Below, one piece after another: positions 24,397 to 32,742 of a stretch of DNA of 64,000 nt. Position numbers and translations under genes: made by a program. Source of the stretch: Methanobrevibacter sp. (GTDB lineage Archaea > Methanobacteriota > Methanobacteria > Methanobacteriales > Methanobacteriaceae); the NCBI GenBank assembly GCA_017652345.1, contig JAGCBE010000339.1, positions 62,001-126,000 of the forward strand. The letters are read 5' to 3'. Within the stretch, counting starts at the first letter, position 1; the number at the start of each line of letters is the position of its first letter. The notes beneath the pieces are model-generated. The model worked only from the letters and a program-made list of their open reading frames with translations, did no database searches and was not told where the DNA came from.

Positions 24397-25053
24397 TTAT
24401 AGTTTAAACAAAAAGTCTTTTTTTGAATATTTTGAATTTTTAACATGACAGCTATTCGTAATCAATAGCCTACCGTCGGATTCTTGAATTTCTTGATTAT
24501 CACCACAACCATAGTGCCATATTTTTGAATTATTTATAATATCCATACTGGCGGGTTTGTAATAAGAAACCATAACATCGACAACTGGTGATTTATTTAT
24601 AATTTTTTCATAACGCTCTTTTTCAAAAGACATATAATCGTCTTTAGAGTCTGTCCACCAGTTCCATTGGGAAATATCTTCCCGCATGTCAAAACCCATA
24701 AATCCTGCAAGAGTAATATCTTCTACATTAAAGACATGTCCGTCTAATCTCTTGGGGACGCATTTATTTTTTTGTAAAGCTCTAAAGTTATTTGTAACTT
24801 TTTCAAATTTAAGATCTAGTGGTATATCGGATTTTAAATCACTACCACCAAAAACATAATAAACATTTGAATATCGTTGAGCTAATCTAACTAAAAATGT
24901 AATTTCAATATCCAAAAATTCCGATATACCACCAGCAATACATACCATATCAGCTGGTAAGAAATGCTCATCAATAAATCTGTCATATAACTCAGCTTTA
25001 CGTTTTCTATCGTTATATGGAACGTCGATATTATTAATGAAAAAACACTCCAT
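24397..25053 (-). CDS. Degenerate calcineurin-like phosphoesterase
   Basis: 218 residues with the strand order of a metallophosphoesterase but altered metal sites: MVCIAGGISEFLD where GD is expected, YYVFGGSDLK where GNHD is expected, and WHYGCGDNQE in place of GHTH; the first DxH is INNIDVPYND. If the alignment is right, most metal ligands are missing and the protein is probably not catalytic. It may bind a nucleotide or partner instead. The fold call is from pattern only. Confidence 0.45.
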   Translation of the reverse strand: MECFFINNIDVPYNDRKRKAELYDRFIDEHFLPADMVCIAGGISEFLDIEITFLVRLAQRYSNVYYVFGGSDLKSDIPLDLKFEKVTNNFRALQKNKCVPKRLDGHVFNVEDITLAGFMGFDMREDISQWNWWTDSKDDYMSFEKERYEKIINKSPVVDVMVSYYKPASMDIINNSKIWHYGCGDNQEIQESDGRLLITNSCHVKNSKYSKKDFLFKL

Positions 25054-25054
25054 A

Positions 25055-25351
25055 CTACTTTACAATAGACTTACGGAGTGCACGATACATTACGAGAACC
25101 TGCTTTTCAAACGGGGTCTGCTTCTTCTTCCAACGGATAATACGTTCTGCTTCACTGCAGATAATTGCTGCTGGGAAAGAAATAGAATCAAGATGCGATT
25201 CTGCAACTTGTGTAATTTCCGGATTTCTAAGACCAGTTCCGACTAATTCTCTGCGGTTACGAGACTGAACCGTATTTGTTGTGACCTTGTATGCCTTACC
25301 AGTTTGGTTATTCATGACATACGAATTTTCTGTAATTTCATTCTTATTCAT
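25055..25351 (-). CDS. Hypothetical early protein
   Basis: 98 residues from ATG 25351, which has GGAGATAACA as ribosome site; a Met four codons upstream overlaps that site. Basic C-terminus (IIRWKKKQ). It is the first gene of the leftward block ending with the ClpP/IF-1 genes and is transcribed from the promoter at 25386-25414. Function unknown. Confidence 0.55.
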   Translation of the reverse strand: MNKNEITENSYVMNNQTGKAYKVTTNTVQSRNRRELVGTGLRNPEITQVAESHLDSISFPAAIICSEAERIIRWKKKQTPFEKQVLVMYRALRKSIVK

Positions 25352-25385
25352 TGTTATCTCCATTTATCGTTAAATGTTTGTTTAC

Positions 25386-25414
25386 AATATAGAAAAAAGT
25401 CACCTGCTTGTAAA
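25386..25414 (-). promoter_or_regulatory. Early promoter embedded in a terminator
   Basis: Minus strand: TTTACA (25409-25414), 17 nt, TATATT (25386-25391). The -35 box is in the loop of a terminator hairpin and the spacer contains its second arm and T-run. Confidence 0.75.
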
Positions 25415-25429
25415 CCCAGGTGACTGAAA
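25392..25429 (-). terminator. Leftward terminator overlapping a promoter
   Basis: Minus strand AGTCACCTG / CAGGTGACT stem (25399-25407 and 25417-25425 on the plus strand) followed by TTTTTT, ending the 25461-26459 gene. Confidence 0.75.
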
Positions 25430-25460
25430 TTTTATTTGAAAATTTTTACATTGTAAACTT

Positions 25461-26459
25461 TTAGAGACTACCAATATTTGATGGTGTTTTTGGAGGCGGA
25501 CAAACTATATAATATGGACATCCTAAGATTTTGGATAATTCATATGGTGAATAACAGTTATCACCACCTTTTGGATTTTCAAAATCTGGTTTACCATCTA
25601 CTGTCATATGATTGGTTCTTGCAGTAGATGCTGCTAAGAATGGTTTTTTAGTTTTTGGGTCTAATCCAACATCGATAGCAATCATAGAATCTTTAAAACC
25701 TGGGTCTTTTTTACTCATAGTTTCAAATCCTGGTTTTAATGCAAGATACATGTTAACACCGCGTTTAGCATACATATGGTCAAATATTGTTCTACTTACA
25801 AAATAACACCAATTATATTCTTCTACATATTTGTGATAGGGTAATGTATCTTCGTATTTTTCTAATTTTACAATTTTATAATCAGTTTTAGTAGAAGTCA
25901 TTTTACTTATTGCTTCTTCTTCTTTAGCTTTTTTCTTTTCTATACTCTCTTGCTTTACTTTGTATTTATATTCTGATAACATATCATTTAAATCTGCAAA
26001 AGATATAAGTCCGCGATTAACAAATTCAGTATATTGATCTTTATTATTTTTTTGTGAAATAAACAAATTCAAGTAACGGTCTAATTTCATTTTAGAGTTT
26101 CTTGTTATTATCTCTTTTTTACCATCTTTTGCATAAGCATTTAAAATTGGTATAAATTCTTCAACTATTGCCATTCCAATATTTTTAAGTAAAAGCCATC
26201 TTAACATTCCAGGTAAATAATATAATGCTTCACTATTATCTAGTTTTAATTTATGCATTATACGTTTAAAATAATAACGAGACCAACTTTCTTGAATACC
26301 TGCACTTTTTAATTTTTCAATATAATTTTTAACACGTTCCGGTTCTTTTTGTTCAAACTCTGCAAAAACATGTTTTGCGGCTCTATAAGCATCACTTTCT
26401 GATGCTTCTACTAAATAATTGGCATTTCTTAAAATATTAATAGCTTCTATTAAATTCAT
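25461..26459 (-). CDS. Putative packaged protein with capsid-targeting-like N-terminus
   Basis: 332 residues starting MNLIEAINILRNANYLVE then A, nearly identical in pattern to the leader of the ADP-ribosyltransferase at 12654-13451, ending in LxE. The middle is helical and Lys-rich. The C-terminal 130 residues (YNWCYFVSRTIFDHMY ... MIAIDVGLDPKTKKPFLAA) look like a compact enzyme-like domain that I do not recognise. Late: box CATAAATA ends 4 nt before the ATG. A packaged, injected effector is the working idea. Confidence 0.5.
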   Translation of the reverse strand: MNLIEAINILRNANYLVEASESDAYRAAKHVFAEFEQKEPERVKNYIEKLKSAGIQESWSRYYFKRIMHKLKLDNSEALYYLPGMLRWLLLKNIGMAIVEEFIPILNAYAKDGKKEIITRNSKMKLDRYLNLFISQKNNKDQYTEFVNRGLISFADLNDMLSEYKYKVKQESIEKKKAKEEEAISKMTSTKTDYKIVKLEKYEDTLPYHKYVEEYNWCYFVSRTIFDHMYAKRGVNMYLALKPGFETMSKKDPGFKDSMIAIDVGLDPKTKKPFLAASTARTNHMTVDGKPDFENPKGGDNCYSPYELSKILGCPYYIVCPPPKTPSNIGSL

Positions 26460-26463
26460 ATAA

Positions 26464-26471
26464 TATTTATG
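26464..26471 (-). promoter_or_regulatory. Late promoter (CATAAATA variant), 4 nt from ATG
   Basis: Minus strand CATAAATA, then TTAT, then ATG 26459. Confidence 0.65.
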
Positions 26472-26771
26472 TCATTTATCGAAATCGTTAGAAATTTCAT
26501 GACCGTATATATCATGAAAAATTACAGAATAACCTTTTGTTGTTCTGTAAATACCGTTTATTATTAAACTGTCTTCAGATTTAATACTATGTGCTCCAGT
26601 TTTACATTCTGGATGATAAATTAGCCTATGATGTGTAGGACAGAATGTCAAAGTAACATTCTGATTAAGTCTTGGCCAAAGTTCTCTTGGAACAATATGA
26701 TGAAAATCGATTTTATTTCTGCAAGTTGTCGAATATTTACAACCAGGATAATGACAAATATATAATTTCAC
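26472..26771 (-). CDS. HNH endonuclease
   Basis: 99 residues with a GTG start. HNH core: IDFHHIVPRELWPRLNQNVT then FCPTHHRLIYHP, plus flanking Cys pairs (CHYPGCKYSTTC) that can hold a structural zinc. An ATG two bases upstream is followed at once by TGA, so GTG is the only workable start. The late box CATAAATA ends exactly 4 nt before the GTG. Probably a free-standing homing-type nuclease or a packaging-associated HNH protein. Confidence 0.8.
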   Translation of the reverse strand: MKLYICHYPGCKYSTTCRNKIDFHHIVPRELWPRLNQNVTLTFCPTHHRLIYHPECKTGAHSIKSEDSLIINGIYRTTKGYSVIFHDIYGHEISNDFDK

Positions 26772-26775
26772 ATGC

Positions 26776-26783
26776 TATTTATG
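26776..26783 (-). promoter_or_regulatory. Late promoter (CATAAATA variant), 4 nt from GTG start
   Basis: Minus strand CATAAATA, then GCAT, then GTG 26771. Confidence 0.65.
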
Positions 26784-26790
26784 AAGTATA

Positions 26791-28053
26791 TCATCCATTA
26801 AATGTGAGTGATTTTCCAGCATGACTTATAGTCTTTCTACAAGTTATGACTGGTTCCTGCTCAAGATTTGTAATCAAACCAGTATCAACAGGCTTTATGG
26901 ATTTATCCATTCCCGACCTTCCATCGGTATTTCTACTTAAATTTTTAAGACCTTCATTTAGTATATTAATGGCAGCATTTTCATCTCTATCAAGATAAAT
27001 TCCACAGTTTGGGCAAGTCCAAAAGCGTTCTTCTAATTTTAAGCCTTTGTACTTGAATCCACAACAGTGACATAATTTACTAGATGGAAAAAAGGTTCCT
27101 ATCTTTACATACTGTCTGTGTTGTTCTAACGATTTGTATGCTATCATGTTGCAGAATGAACTAAAACTGACATCCTGTATGCTTTTAGCAAGTTTGTGAT
27201 TCTTTAACATACTTTTAACATTTAGGTCTTCAGATATGATAATTTGGTTTTCATTAACTATCTTTCTTGACCATTTGTGTTGAAAGTCTTTTCTTTGATT
27301 TTTAATCTTTTCGTGCAACTTAGCAAGTTTAATGTTAACCTTTTTATAGTTCTTGCTAAACTTCTTACATTTATTTAAAATTCTTTGTGTTTTCTTTATT
27401 CTATATTCTGTCTTTCTATAATACTTAGGATTTTCTACAACTTCACCAGAGTCAAAAATGACAAAGTCTTTAATTCCAAGGTCAAATCCACAAGTTTTAA
27501 ATTTTGGTTCTATATATTCAGGTTCAGAAAGTTCACAACAAAGACTAGCAAAATACTTGTTAGTAGTAGTTTTCTTAATTGTTATGTTATAAATATGTAT
27601 TTTAGACCAATCCATATTGTTATAGTTTCTAAACTTTATACTTCCGAATTTAGGAACTTTAATATGTTCATAGTCTTCAATTCTTAGATCATATCCTTTA
27701 GACGTTTTAGTGGCAGATATTCTAAAAGAGTCCTTTTGCCCTTTCTTATGAAACTTTGGAAATTTCTGTTCAGTCTTAGACTTACCTTTCAATGAATTGA
27801 ACCAATTATTGTAAGCAGTCATGCAATCCATATAACTGTTCGCTAATGCTTGACTTGGTACTTTTGTAAGAAATTTCCATTCTTCCTTAAAAGATTTTAG
27901 CTTAGGATTGAACGCTAGTTTATAGTCTTCCCATAATTCTTTCTTTAAGGCTAGAACATGATTATATACAAATCTTGAACAACCTAGAGTTTTGTCTATT
28001 AGAACTCTTTGCTCCTTGCTTGGATATAATCTTATTTCTAGACCTTTTTTCAT
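26791..28053 (-). mobile_element. tnpB: TnpB RNA-guided nuclease (IS200/IS605-type), no TnpA nearby
   Basis: 420 residues from ATG 28053 (MKKGLEIRLYPSKEQ); an in-frame extension to 28089 crosses a terminator hairpin and is rejected. The N-terminal domain has the family pattern CSRFVYNHVLALK. RuvC residues are intact: Asp in CGFDLGIKDF, Glu in IISEDLNVKSM, Asp in LDRDENAAINIL, and a four-Cys zinc ribbon (CHCCG ... CPNCG). TnpB uses an RNA from the element's end to cleave DNA. No transposase gene accompanies it. The guide RNA, if present, would lie at the 3' end of the gene below about 26900. Confidence 0.85.
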
Positions 28054-28060
28054 AATAATT

Positions 28061-28093
28061 AAAAAACCTATTGTTGATTCCGGCAACAATAGG
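28061..28093 (-). terminator. Terminator hairpin in the tnpB leader
   Basis: Minus strand CCTATTGTTG / CAACAATAGG perfect 10-bp stem, loop CCGGAAT, then TTTTTT, eight bases before the tnpB ATG. Confidence 0.7.
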
Positions 28094-28249
28094 ATGAAGC
28101 TATTTCTAGCTTTTAAATCTTATTTCCTATTATTAGAATCCGGAATATTCCAATAATCTATATTATATTTATAATTTTAATTTTTGAAATTTTGTATTTT
28201 TGTCACTATCCATATCACAGACTAAAGACCTGTGATTTTGCGGCATATT
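28094..28249. other. Non-coding flank with hairpins between tnpB and the next gene
   Basis: No ORF. It holds GGAATATTCC flanked by ATTATT/AATAAT (about 28130-28160) and ATCACAG / CTGTGAT (about 28214-28236). These may belong to the left end of the TnpB element; the exact boundary is not visible. Confidence 0.4.
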
Positions 28250-28257
28250 TATAAATA
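28250..28257 (+). promoter_or_regulatory. Late promoter
   Basis: TATAAATA, 6 nt before ATG 28264. Confidence 0.65.
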
Positions 28258-28263
28258 ATGTAT

Positions 28264-29040
28264 ATGAATCTTAATGAATTTTTAGAAAATAATATTCCTG
28301 GCTATAAATTGCTCGATGTATTATACAACAATGATGATCTTATTGTTGATTATTACGATGTTGATGCAGAAGATTTACCAAAAAATAATTCTCCTTCTGA
28401 TTTAATTCTTGATAAAGAAACTGTTGTCAAAGCTATTGAAGCAAAGAATATGAAAATGTCAGATTTTGATAAGGTTCTTAATAAATATGGCTGGTATATG
28501 TCAAAAGTCAAGGATGATTATATTCATATTTTGAAGTTAAATAATATGGATAATGGTTATTATGACGATGAAGATAAAGTAATTCATGGATTGTATTTGC
28601 ATATATCTCCTGTAAAACCGTCTATAATTTTAAATCAAGGTCTTAAAGCACTTGCATCAACAGACGATGAACTAGATAAATCTAATACGATGAAACGAGG
28701 AATTATTTATCCAAACAAGCGAGTATATCTTTGGAAACTAGAAGATATTTGCAGTATAAAAAAGAATGATGAAAATATTGGAAAGGCTTTAGGTAGAAGT
28801 TTAAGAACTTTATTTGATGATATAAATGCAAGACATTATGGTAATTATGTTTATATTGCACATTTACCAGCAGGAGTAAGGACACATTTTGATAATGAAT
28901 ATGGCGAATTTCAACCAGCAAGATATATAACTCAAAATGTTCCGCCAAGTTATTTAAAATTTGCGGGAACTGTAGAACAGATTTCTACAATTATAGAATA
29001 TTCAGAGTTTACAAGATTAAGAGAAATTTTCGGGGTATAA
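28264..29040 (+). CDS. Possible ADP-ribosyltransferase-fold protein, late
   Basis: 258 residues from ATG 28264. The start gives MNLNEFLENNIPGYKLLD, like the MNL leaders of genes 12654 and 25461; ATG 28258 touches the promoter box and is less likely. From about residue 107, HGLYLHISPVKPSIILNQGL resembles the LYHxS...IxxxGL entry of DarT/KptA-type ADP-ribosyltransferases, followed by RVYLW and YVYIAHLPAG strands. No ExE motif is clear. The call is tentative. The final TAA is embedded in the TATAAATA box of the next gene. Confidence 0.4.
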   Translation: MNLNEFLENNIPGYKLLDVLYNNDDLIVDYYDVDAEDLPKNNSPSDLILDKETVVKAIEAKNMKMSDFDKVLNKYGWYMSKVKDDYIHILKLNNMDNGYYDDEDKVIHGLYLHISPVKPSIILNQGLKALASTDDELDKSNTMKRGIIYPNKRVYLWKLEDICSIKKNDENIGKALGRSLRTLFDDINARHYGNYVYIAHLPAGVRTHFDNEYGEFQPARYITQNVPPSYLKFAGTVEQISTIIEYSEFTRLREIFGV

Positions 29041-29043
29041 ATA
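29036..29043 (+). promoter_or_regulatory. Late promoter, 4 nt from start, overlapping upstream stop
   Basis: TATAAATA includes the TAA of the previous gene; ATAT then ATG 29048. Confidence 0.75.
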
Positions 29044-29047
29044 ATAT

Positions 29048-30025
29048 ATGGCTGATAATATTGAAACACAAGATAATCCAATGTTTGATCATGACCCGAT
29101 GCAACCTTTTGTTCCGCATCCAGGTGGAAGGTCACGTTTAAAACCGCAACCTGGTCCAGGACCACATCCACATATGCCTGATCCACCTGTTGGACCTGGA
29201 CCATGGACGAATCCAACTCCACATTATCCGCAACATCCGCAGAATAATTGTGATCCAGTTCTTCAAGGAACGATGATTCAAAACGTCGCTCAGTTAAGAA
29301 ATTATATTAAACTAATGTTAGGAAGTCCAGTTATTTGTATTGAAATTTCTGATGAACAGTTAGACTATATTATTGGTGATACAATCAGATATATTCAAAG
29401 ATATTATTTCAGACGTGGTAATTATCGTGATTATTTAATCATGGAATTACAACCAGGAAAGACACATTATAAGATTTGTCAAGAACTTGAAACCATTGTA
29501 GATTTCCAGACAAGTAACTGGTTAGGTGATATTAACGAATTGTTTACTTTACCTCATAATGCTTTGTATGATTCTGTTATGAGTATGAATAGTTCTTCTA
29601 TTTTCAGAGGTTCTTGCTATGGTAACAGTGCTGGTTATGGTGATATGCTTGGAAACTGGAACGCTTCTTTGATGTGGCTTGAACAAGCTAAGTTAGATTT
29701 CGGTGAATCTTATCAAATTAGATATAATGAAGCTGAAAAAGAACTTGCAATTTGGCCAACACCAAGAACACCTGTTCGCGGTATCATGGAAGTTTATAAG
29801 AAACAAACTTCAAGAAAGATATTTAATGATATTATGTTCAGAAAAATGGTCGTAGCAAGAGCAGGCATGGTTTGGACAAATGCGCTAAGAAAATATAGTC
29901 TTCAGATCAGTGGAGGCGGAACATTAAATGCCGATGCTTTATATTCTAGTTATAAAGAAGAATATGATTATTGCTTAGAAAATATCAGACTTGAATCCCC
30001 GCCAGGTGAATTTTGGATGTCATAA
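29048..30025 (+). CDS. Putative neck / head-tail connector protein
   Basis: 325 residues. Residues 1-70 are Pro/His-rich and probably disordered. The rest includes ISDEQLDYIIGDTIRYIQRY, NYRDYLIMEL and a C-terminal IFNDIMFRKMVVARAGMVW segment, a layout seen in structural neck proteins of T4-like phages; similarity to T4 gp13 is suspected but not provable by eye. Late promoter. The gene order (next to fibre and nuclease genes) is not that of T4. Confidence 0.4.
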   Translation: MADNIETQDNPMFDHDPMQPFVPHPGGRSRLKPQPGPGPHPHMPDPPVGPGPWTNPTPHYPQHPQNNCDPVLQGTMIQNVAQLRNYIKLMLGSPVICIEISDEQLDYIIGDTIRYIQRYYFRRGNYRDYLIMELQPGKTHYKICQELETIVDFQTSNWLGDINELFTLPHNALYDSVMSMNSSSIFRGSCYGNSAGYGDMLGNWNASLMWLEQAKLDFGESYQIRYNEAEKELAIWPTPRTPVRGIMEVYKKQTSRKIFNDIMFRKMVVARAGMVWTNALRKYSLQISGGGTLNADALYSSYKEEYDYCLENIRLESPPGEFWMS

Positions 30026-30050
30026 TCCCTGATGGTGGCATACTAAATGC

Positions 30051-30058
30051 TATAAATA
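30051..30058 (+). promoter_or_regulatory. TATAAATA box followed by a terminator
   Basis: A late-type box just upstream of hairpin 30061-30087; whether it is used is unclear. Confidence 0.35.
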
Positions 30059-30087
30059 AATACAGATAAAATATCTGTATTTATTTT
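30057..30087 (+). terminator. Terminator after the neck-like gene
   Basis: AAATACAGATA / TATCTGTATTT stem then TATTTTTT. Confidence 0.7.
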
Positions 30088-30116
30088 TTATAAAAAAATT
30101 ACTATATTTAAATATT

Positions 30117-31265
30117 ATGAAATGCGAAATTTGTGGAAAAGAATTTAAACATTTAGGTTTACACTTAAATTATAAACATAAAGATATTTCTCATAAAGAA
30201 TATTATGATAAATATTTAAAACAAGAAGGTGAAGGATTTTGTTTTACTTGTGGAATGCCAGTAAAATTTTATGATTTATCTCATGGATATCAACATTATT
30301 GCAATGCAAAATGTGAGTTAGCTGATAAAAAAATTATAGAAAAAGCTAAAACAACATATAAAGAACGCACTGGTTATGAACATAATATGTATAATCCGGA
30401 ATCTAAGGCACGTGTTAAAAATACGACTGTAGAAAAATATGGTGGTATTGGATTTGCTTCAAATATATTAGCAAATAAAGTATTAATTACATATAATAAT
30501 AAACATGATACTAATATTACAAAATGTAATATGATTGTTCATGAAATGCCAGAATTAGAAGAGCAACGTAAAAATACAAAAATAAAAAATAATAATGGTA
30601 AGTATATTTCAGATGAACATCTTAAAAAATTAATTGCCTCTTCGACATCAGAAGAAAATCTTAAAAAACGTGTAAATACTAGACGTGAAAAATATGGTGG
30701 TCGTTATATTTCAAATAAAGCATATGAAAAAATGCAAGAATCACCATATAAAACATATTCATATGCAAATATGAAATTATTTAACAAAGATCATAAAAAT
30801 TTATGTATTTGTCATTGTGATATTTGTAATAATGATTATGAAATTGAATTAAGAACATTAAGAACACGTCATTCAGCTGGACATATTTTATGTACAATAT
30901 GTAATCCATTAGAAAAACAATATTCAATTTTAGAAAAAGAATTATTTGAATTTATAAAAAATAATTATAATAAAGAAATATTGGAAAATGATAGAAATAT
31001 ATTAGAAAATCGAGAAATAGATATTTATTTACCTGAATTAAAAATAGGTTTTGAATTCGACGGAACTTTTTGGCATGCAGATCCTCGATTTTATAAACCA
31101 GATGATTTAATTAAAGAACAGACTGCTGCACAAATCTGGGAAAAAGATGAAGCAAAAAATAAACTTGCTGAATCTCTTGGAATAAAATTAATTAGAATAA
31201 AAGAGTATGATTGGGTTAATAATCAAGAAGAAATTAAAGAATATATAAAATTATTAATTATATAG
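30117..31265 (+). CDS. Homing-type endonuclease with Vsr-like domain
   Basis: 382 residues. Zinc-finger-like N-terminus (MKCEICGKEFKHLGLHLNYK), a second Cys set (CFTCGMPVKFYDLSHGYQHY), repeated DNA-binding motifs with YGG (VEKYGGIGF, REKYGGRYIS), and a C-terminal Vsr/PD-(D/E)xK-type nuclease: REIDIYLPELKIGFEFDGTF then WHAD and LAESLGIKLIRIKEYDW. This is the layout of phage free-standing homing endonucleases. It is more AT-rich than its neighbours, suggesting recent arrival. A TATATT -10 (30103-30108) lies just before the start. Confidence 0.75.
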   Translation: MKCEICGKEFKHLGLHLNYKHKDISHKEYYDKYLKQEGEGFCFTCGMPVKFYDLSHGYQHYCNAKCELADKKIIEKAKTTYKERTGYEHNMYNPESKARVKNTTVEKYGGIGFASNILANKVLITYNNKHDTNITKCNMIVHEMPELEEQRKNTKIKNNNGKYISDEHLKKLIASSTSEENLKKRVNTRREKYGGRYISNKAYEKMQESPYKTYSYANMKLFNKDHKNLCICHCDICNNDYEIELRTLRTRHSAGHILCTICNPLEKQYSILEKELFEFIKNNYNKEILENDRNILENREIDIYLPELKIGFEFDGTFWHADPRFYKPDDLIKEQTAAQIWEKDEAKNKLAESLGIKLIRIKEYDWVNNQEEIKEYIKLLII

Positions 31266-31266
31266 A

Positions 31267-31298
31267 TAAAAACCAGGAATTAATCCTGGTTTTCTTTT
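31267..31298. terminator. Bidirectional terminator
   Basis: AAAACCAGGA / TCCTGGTTTT stem between convergent genes. Confidence 0.75.
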
Positions 31299-32741
31299 TT
31301 ATTCTAACTTTAACATTCTTGGTTTGTAGAAAACTTTTAATTTATCTAGTTCTCTTAAAACAACCTTATCAATATCGTTAATGTCTGCGTCAAGGTCAGC
31401 AATATGCTTACGATAATCGTTAATATCTTTATTCATCTTATCTTGGTCAATTTGCTGAATTGCTATAATTTTTAAGTCACAGATATATTTTGCTGCTTCA
31501 ATAGCTCGCTTCGTTCCTTTAATTTGCGGCATATTTTCTGCAATATAATCTACTGGACTCTTTGATTTCAATGCATCCATAATGATATTAATATGTTTAG
31601 AAGCAAGCAATCTAAGATATGCATTCCAACATTTATTTTCATATACTGTTTTTTCCGCAATACACATCTTTGTTTCGACTTCTCTTCGCCAGTCTAACCA
31701 TTTTTGCATGAGTTCGAGGATATTCGTAGAAATAATCTTTGTATCAATATCCTTTTCTTCAGAAGTAGACTTTGTTCTTTCAACTGCATAATATCTATAA
31801 GATTGAGACTTGATTAAATGTTTATGAATCTTGGACTCAAAATCTTCTTCATTCTTAAACATTACTTCAAGTTTACAAGTCTGGTCTTTTGTTGCAGAGT
31901 CATTGACATAAAGAACAACACCATCATCAATTAGTTCCATCATTTTCTTAATAAATGTATCAGGACTAAATCCAGGGCAATAACCAGTAATTGTTAATAA
32001 CCAGTTACGTTTATCTTTCTGAATCGTATACTCACATTCATATCTGATAGAACCTTCACCATTTTCATAAAGTGCTTTGATTTCTTCAGGAGTAGAAATA
32101 ATCTTACCACCATAGCAATAATCAGGTCCTTTAATATATTTTACAACATCTTTAATTGTTGCATCTTTTCCTTTCTTAATTAATGCTTTAAGTGCACCAA
32201 CTACTTCTTCAAGATTATGTGCCGGAATATTACAGCTAATACCAACAGCAATACCCGAACAAGAGTTTACAAAGAAATATGGGAATCTTGTTGGAATAAT
32301 AACTGGTTCTTTAAATTCACCAGTATAGTTCGGAACGAAATCAGCAACATCCATACATTCAAGCATTTTCATACCAACATTGGAAATCTTTGCTTCTGTA
32401 TATCTTGAACTAGCTGCATCGTTTCTTAAGTCACCCCAGTTTCCTTGACCAAAAATAGGAGCATATTCTGTATTAACCATTGTAACCAATGCACCATAGG
32501 AATCGGCATGTGGCGAATATCTACCCATACAGTCACCAGTAATTCTGGCAGACTTAATTGTCTTGGTATTTGCGTATGCATGAAGGTCATCAGCAGTTCT
32601 GAGAAGTCTTCTTTGAACTGGTTTCAAACCATCACGGTAATCTGGAATTGCTCTGTCTTCAATAACAGAAATACCGTATTCATACATGTTTTTAGAAGTT
32701 AATTCTGTAGCATTTAATTCTTTTGCTTCAATAGTCTTCAT
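31299..32741 (-). CDS. 52: Type II DNA topoisomerase, A-type subunit (T4 gp52-like)
   Basis: 480 residues, close to T4 gp52 (442). IPDYRDGLKPVQRRLL and the catalytic tyrosine motif AASSRYTEAKIS (Tyr near residue 113) identify the breakage-reunion subunit of the GyrA/ParC family. Only the core is present; the C-terminal DNA-wrapping blades of GyrA are absent, as in T4. It follows the ATPase subunit by one base, so the two are co-transcribed and form the phage topoisomerase. Confidence 0.9.
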   Translation of the reverse strand: MKTIEAKELNATELTSKNMYEYGISVIEDRAIPDYRDGLKPVQRRLLRTADDLHAYANTKTIKSARITGDCMGRYSPHADSYGALVTMVNTEYAPIFGQGNWGDLRNDAASSRYTEAKISNVGMKMLECMDVADFVPNYTGEFKEPVIIPTRFPYFFVNSCSGIAVGISCNIPAHNLEEVVGALKALIKKGKDATIKDVVKYIKGPDYCYGGKIISTPEEIKALYENGEGSIRYECEYTIQKDKRNWLLTITGYCPGFSPDTFIKKMMELIDDGVVLYVNDSATKDQTCKLEVMFKNEEDFESKIHKHLIKSQSYRYYAVERTKSTSEEKDIDTKIISTNILELMQKWLDWRREVETKMCIAEKTVYENKCWNAYLRLLASKHINIIMDALKSKSPVDYIAENMPQIKGTKRAIEAAKYICDLKIIAIQQIDQDKMNKDINDYRKHIADLDADINDIDKVVLRELDKLKVFYKPRMLKLE

Positions 32742-32742
32742 A

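Noticed and set aside
28054..28089. A 12-codon upstream extension of tnpB
   Set aside because: It crosses a perfect terminator hairpin, and the family start MKKGLEIRLYPS begins at 28053.
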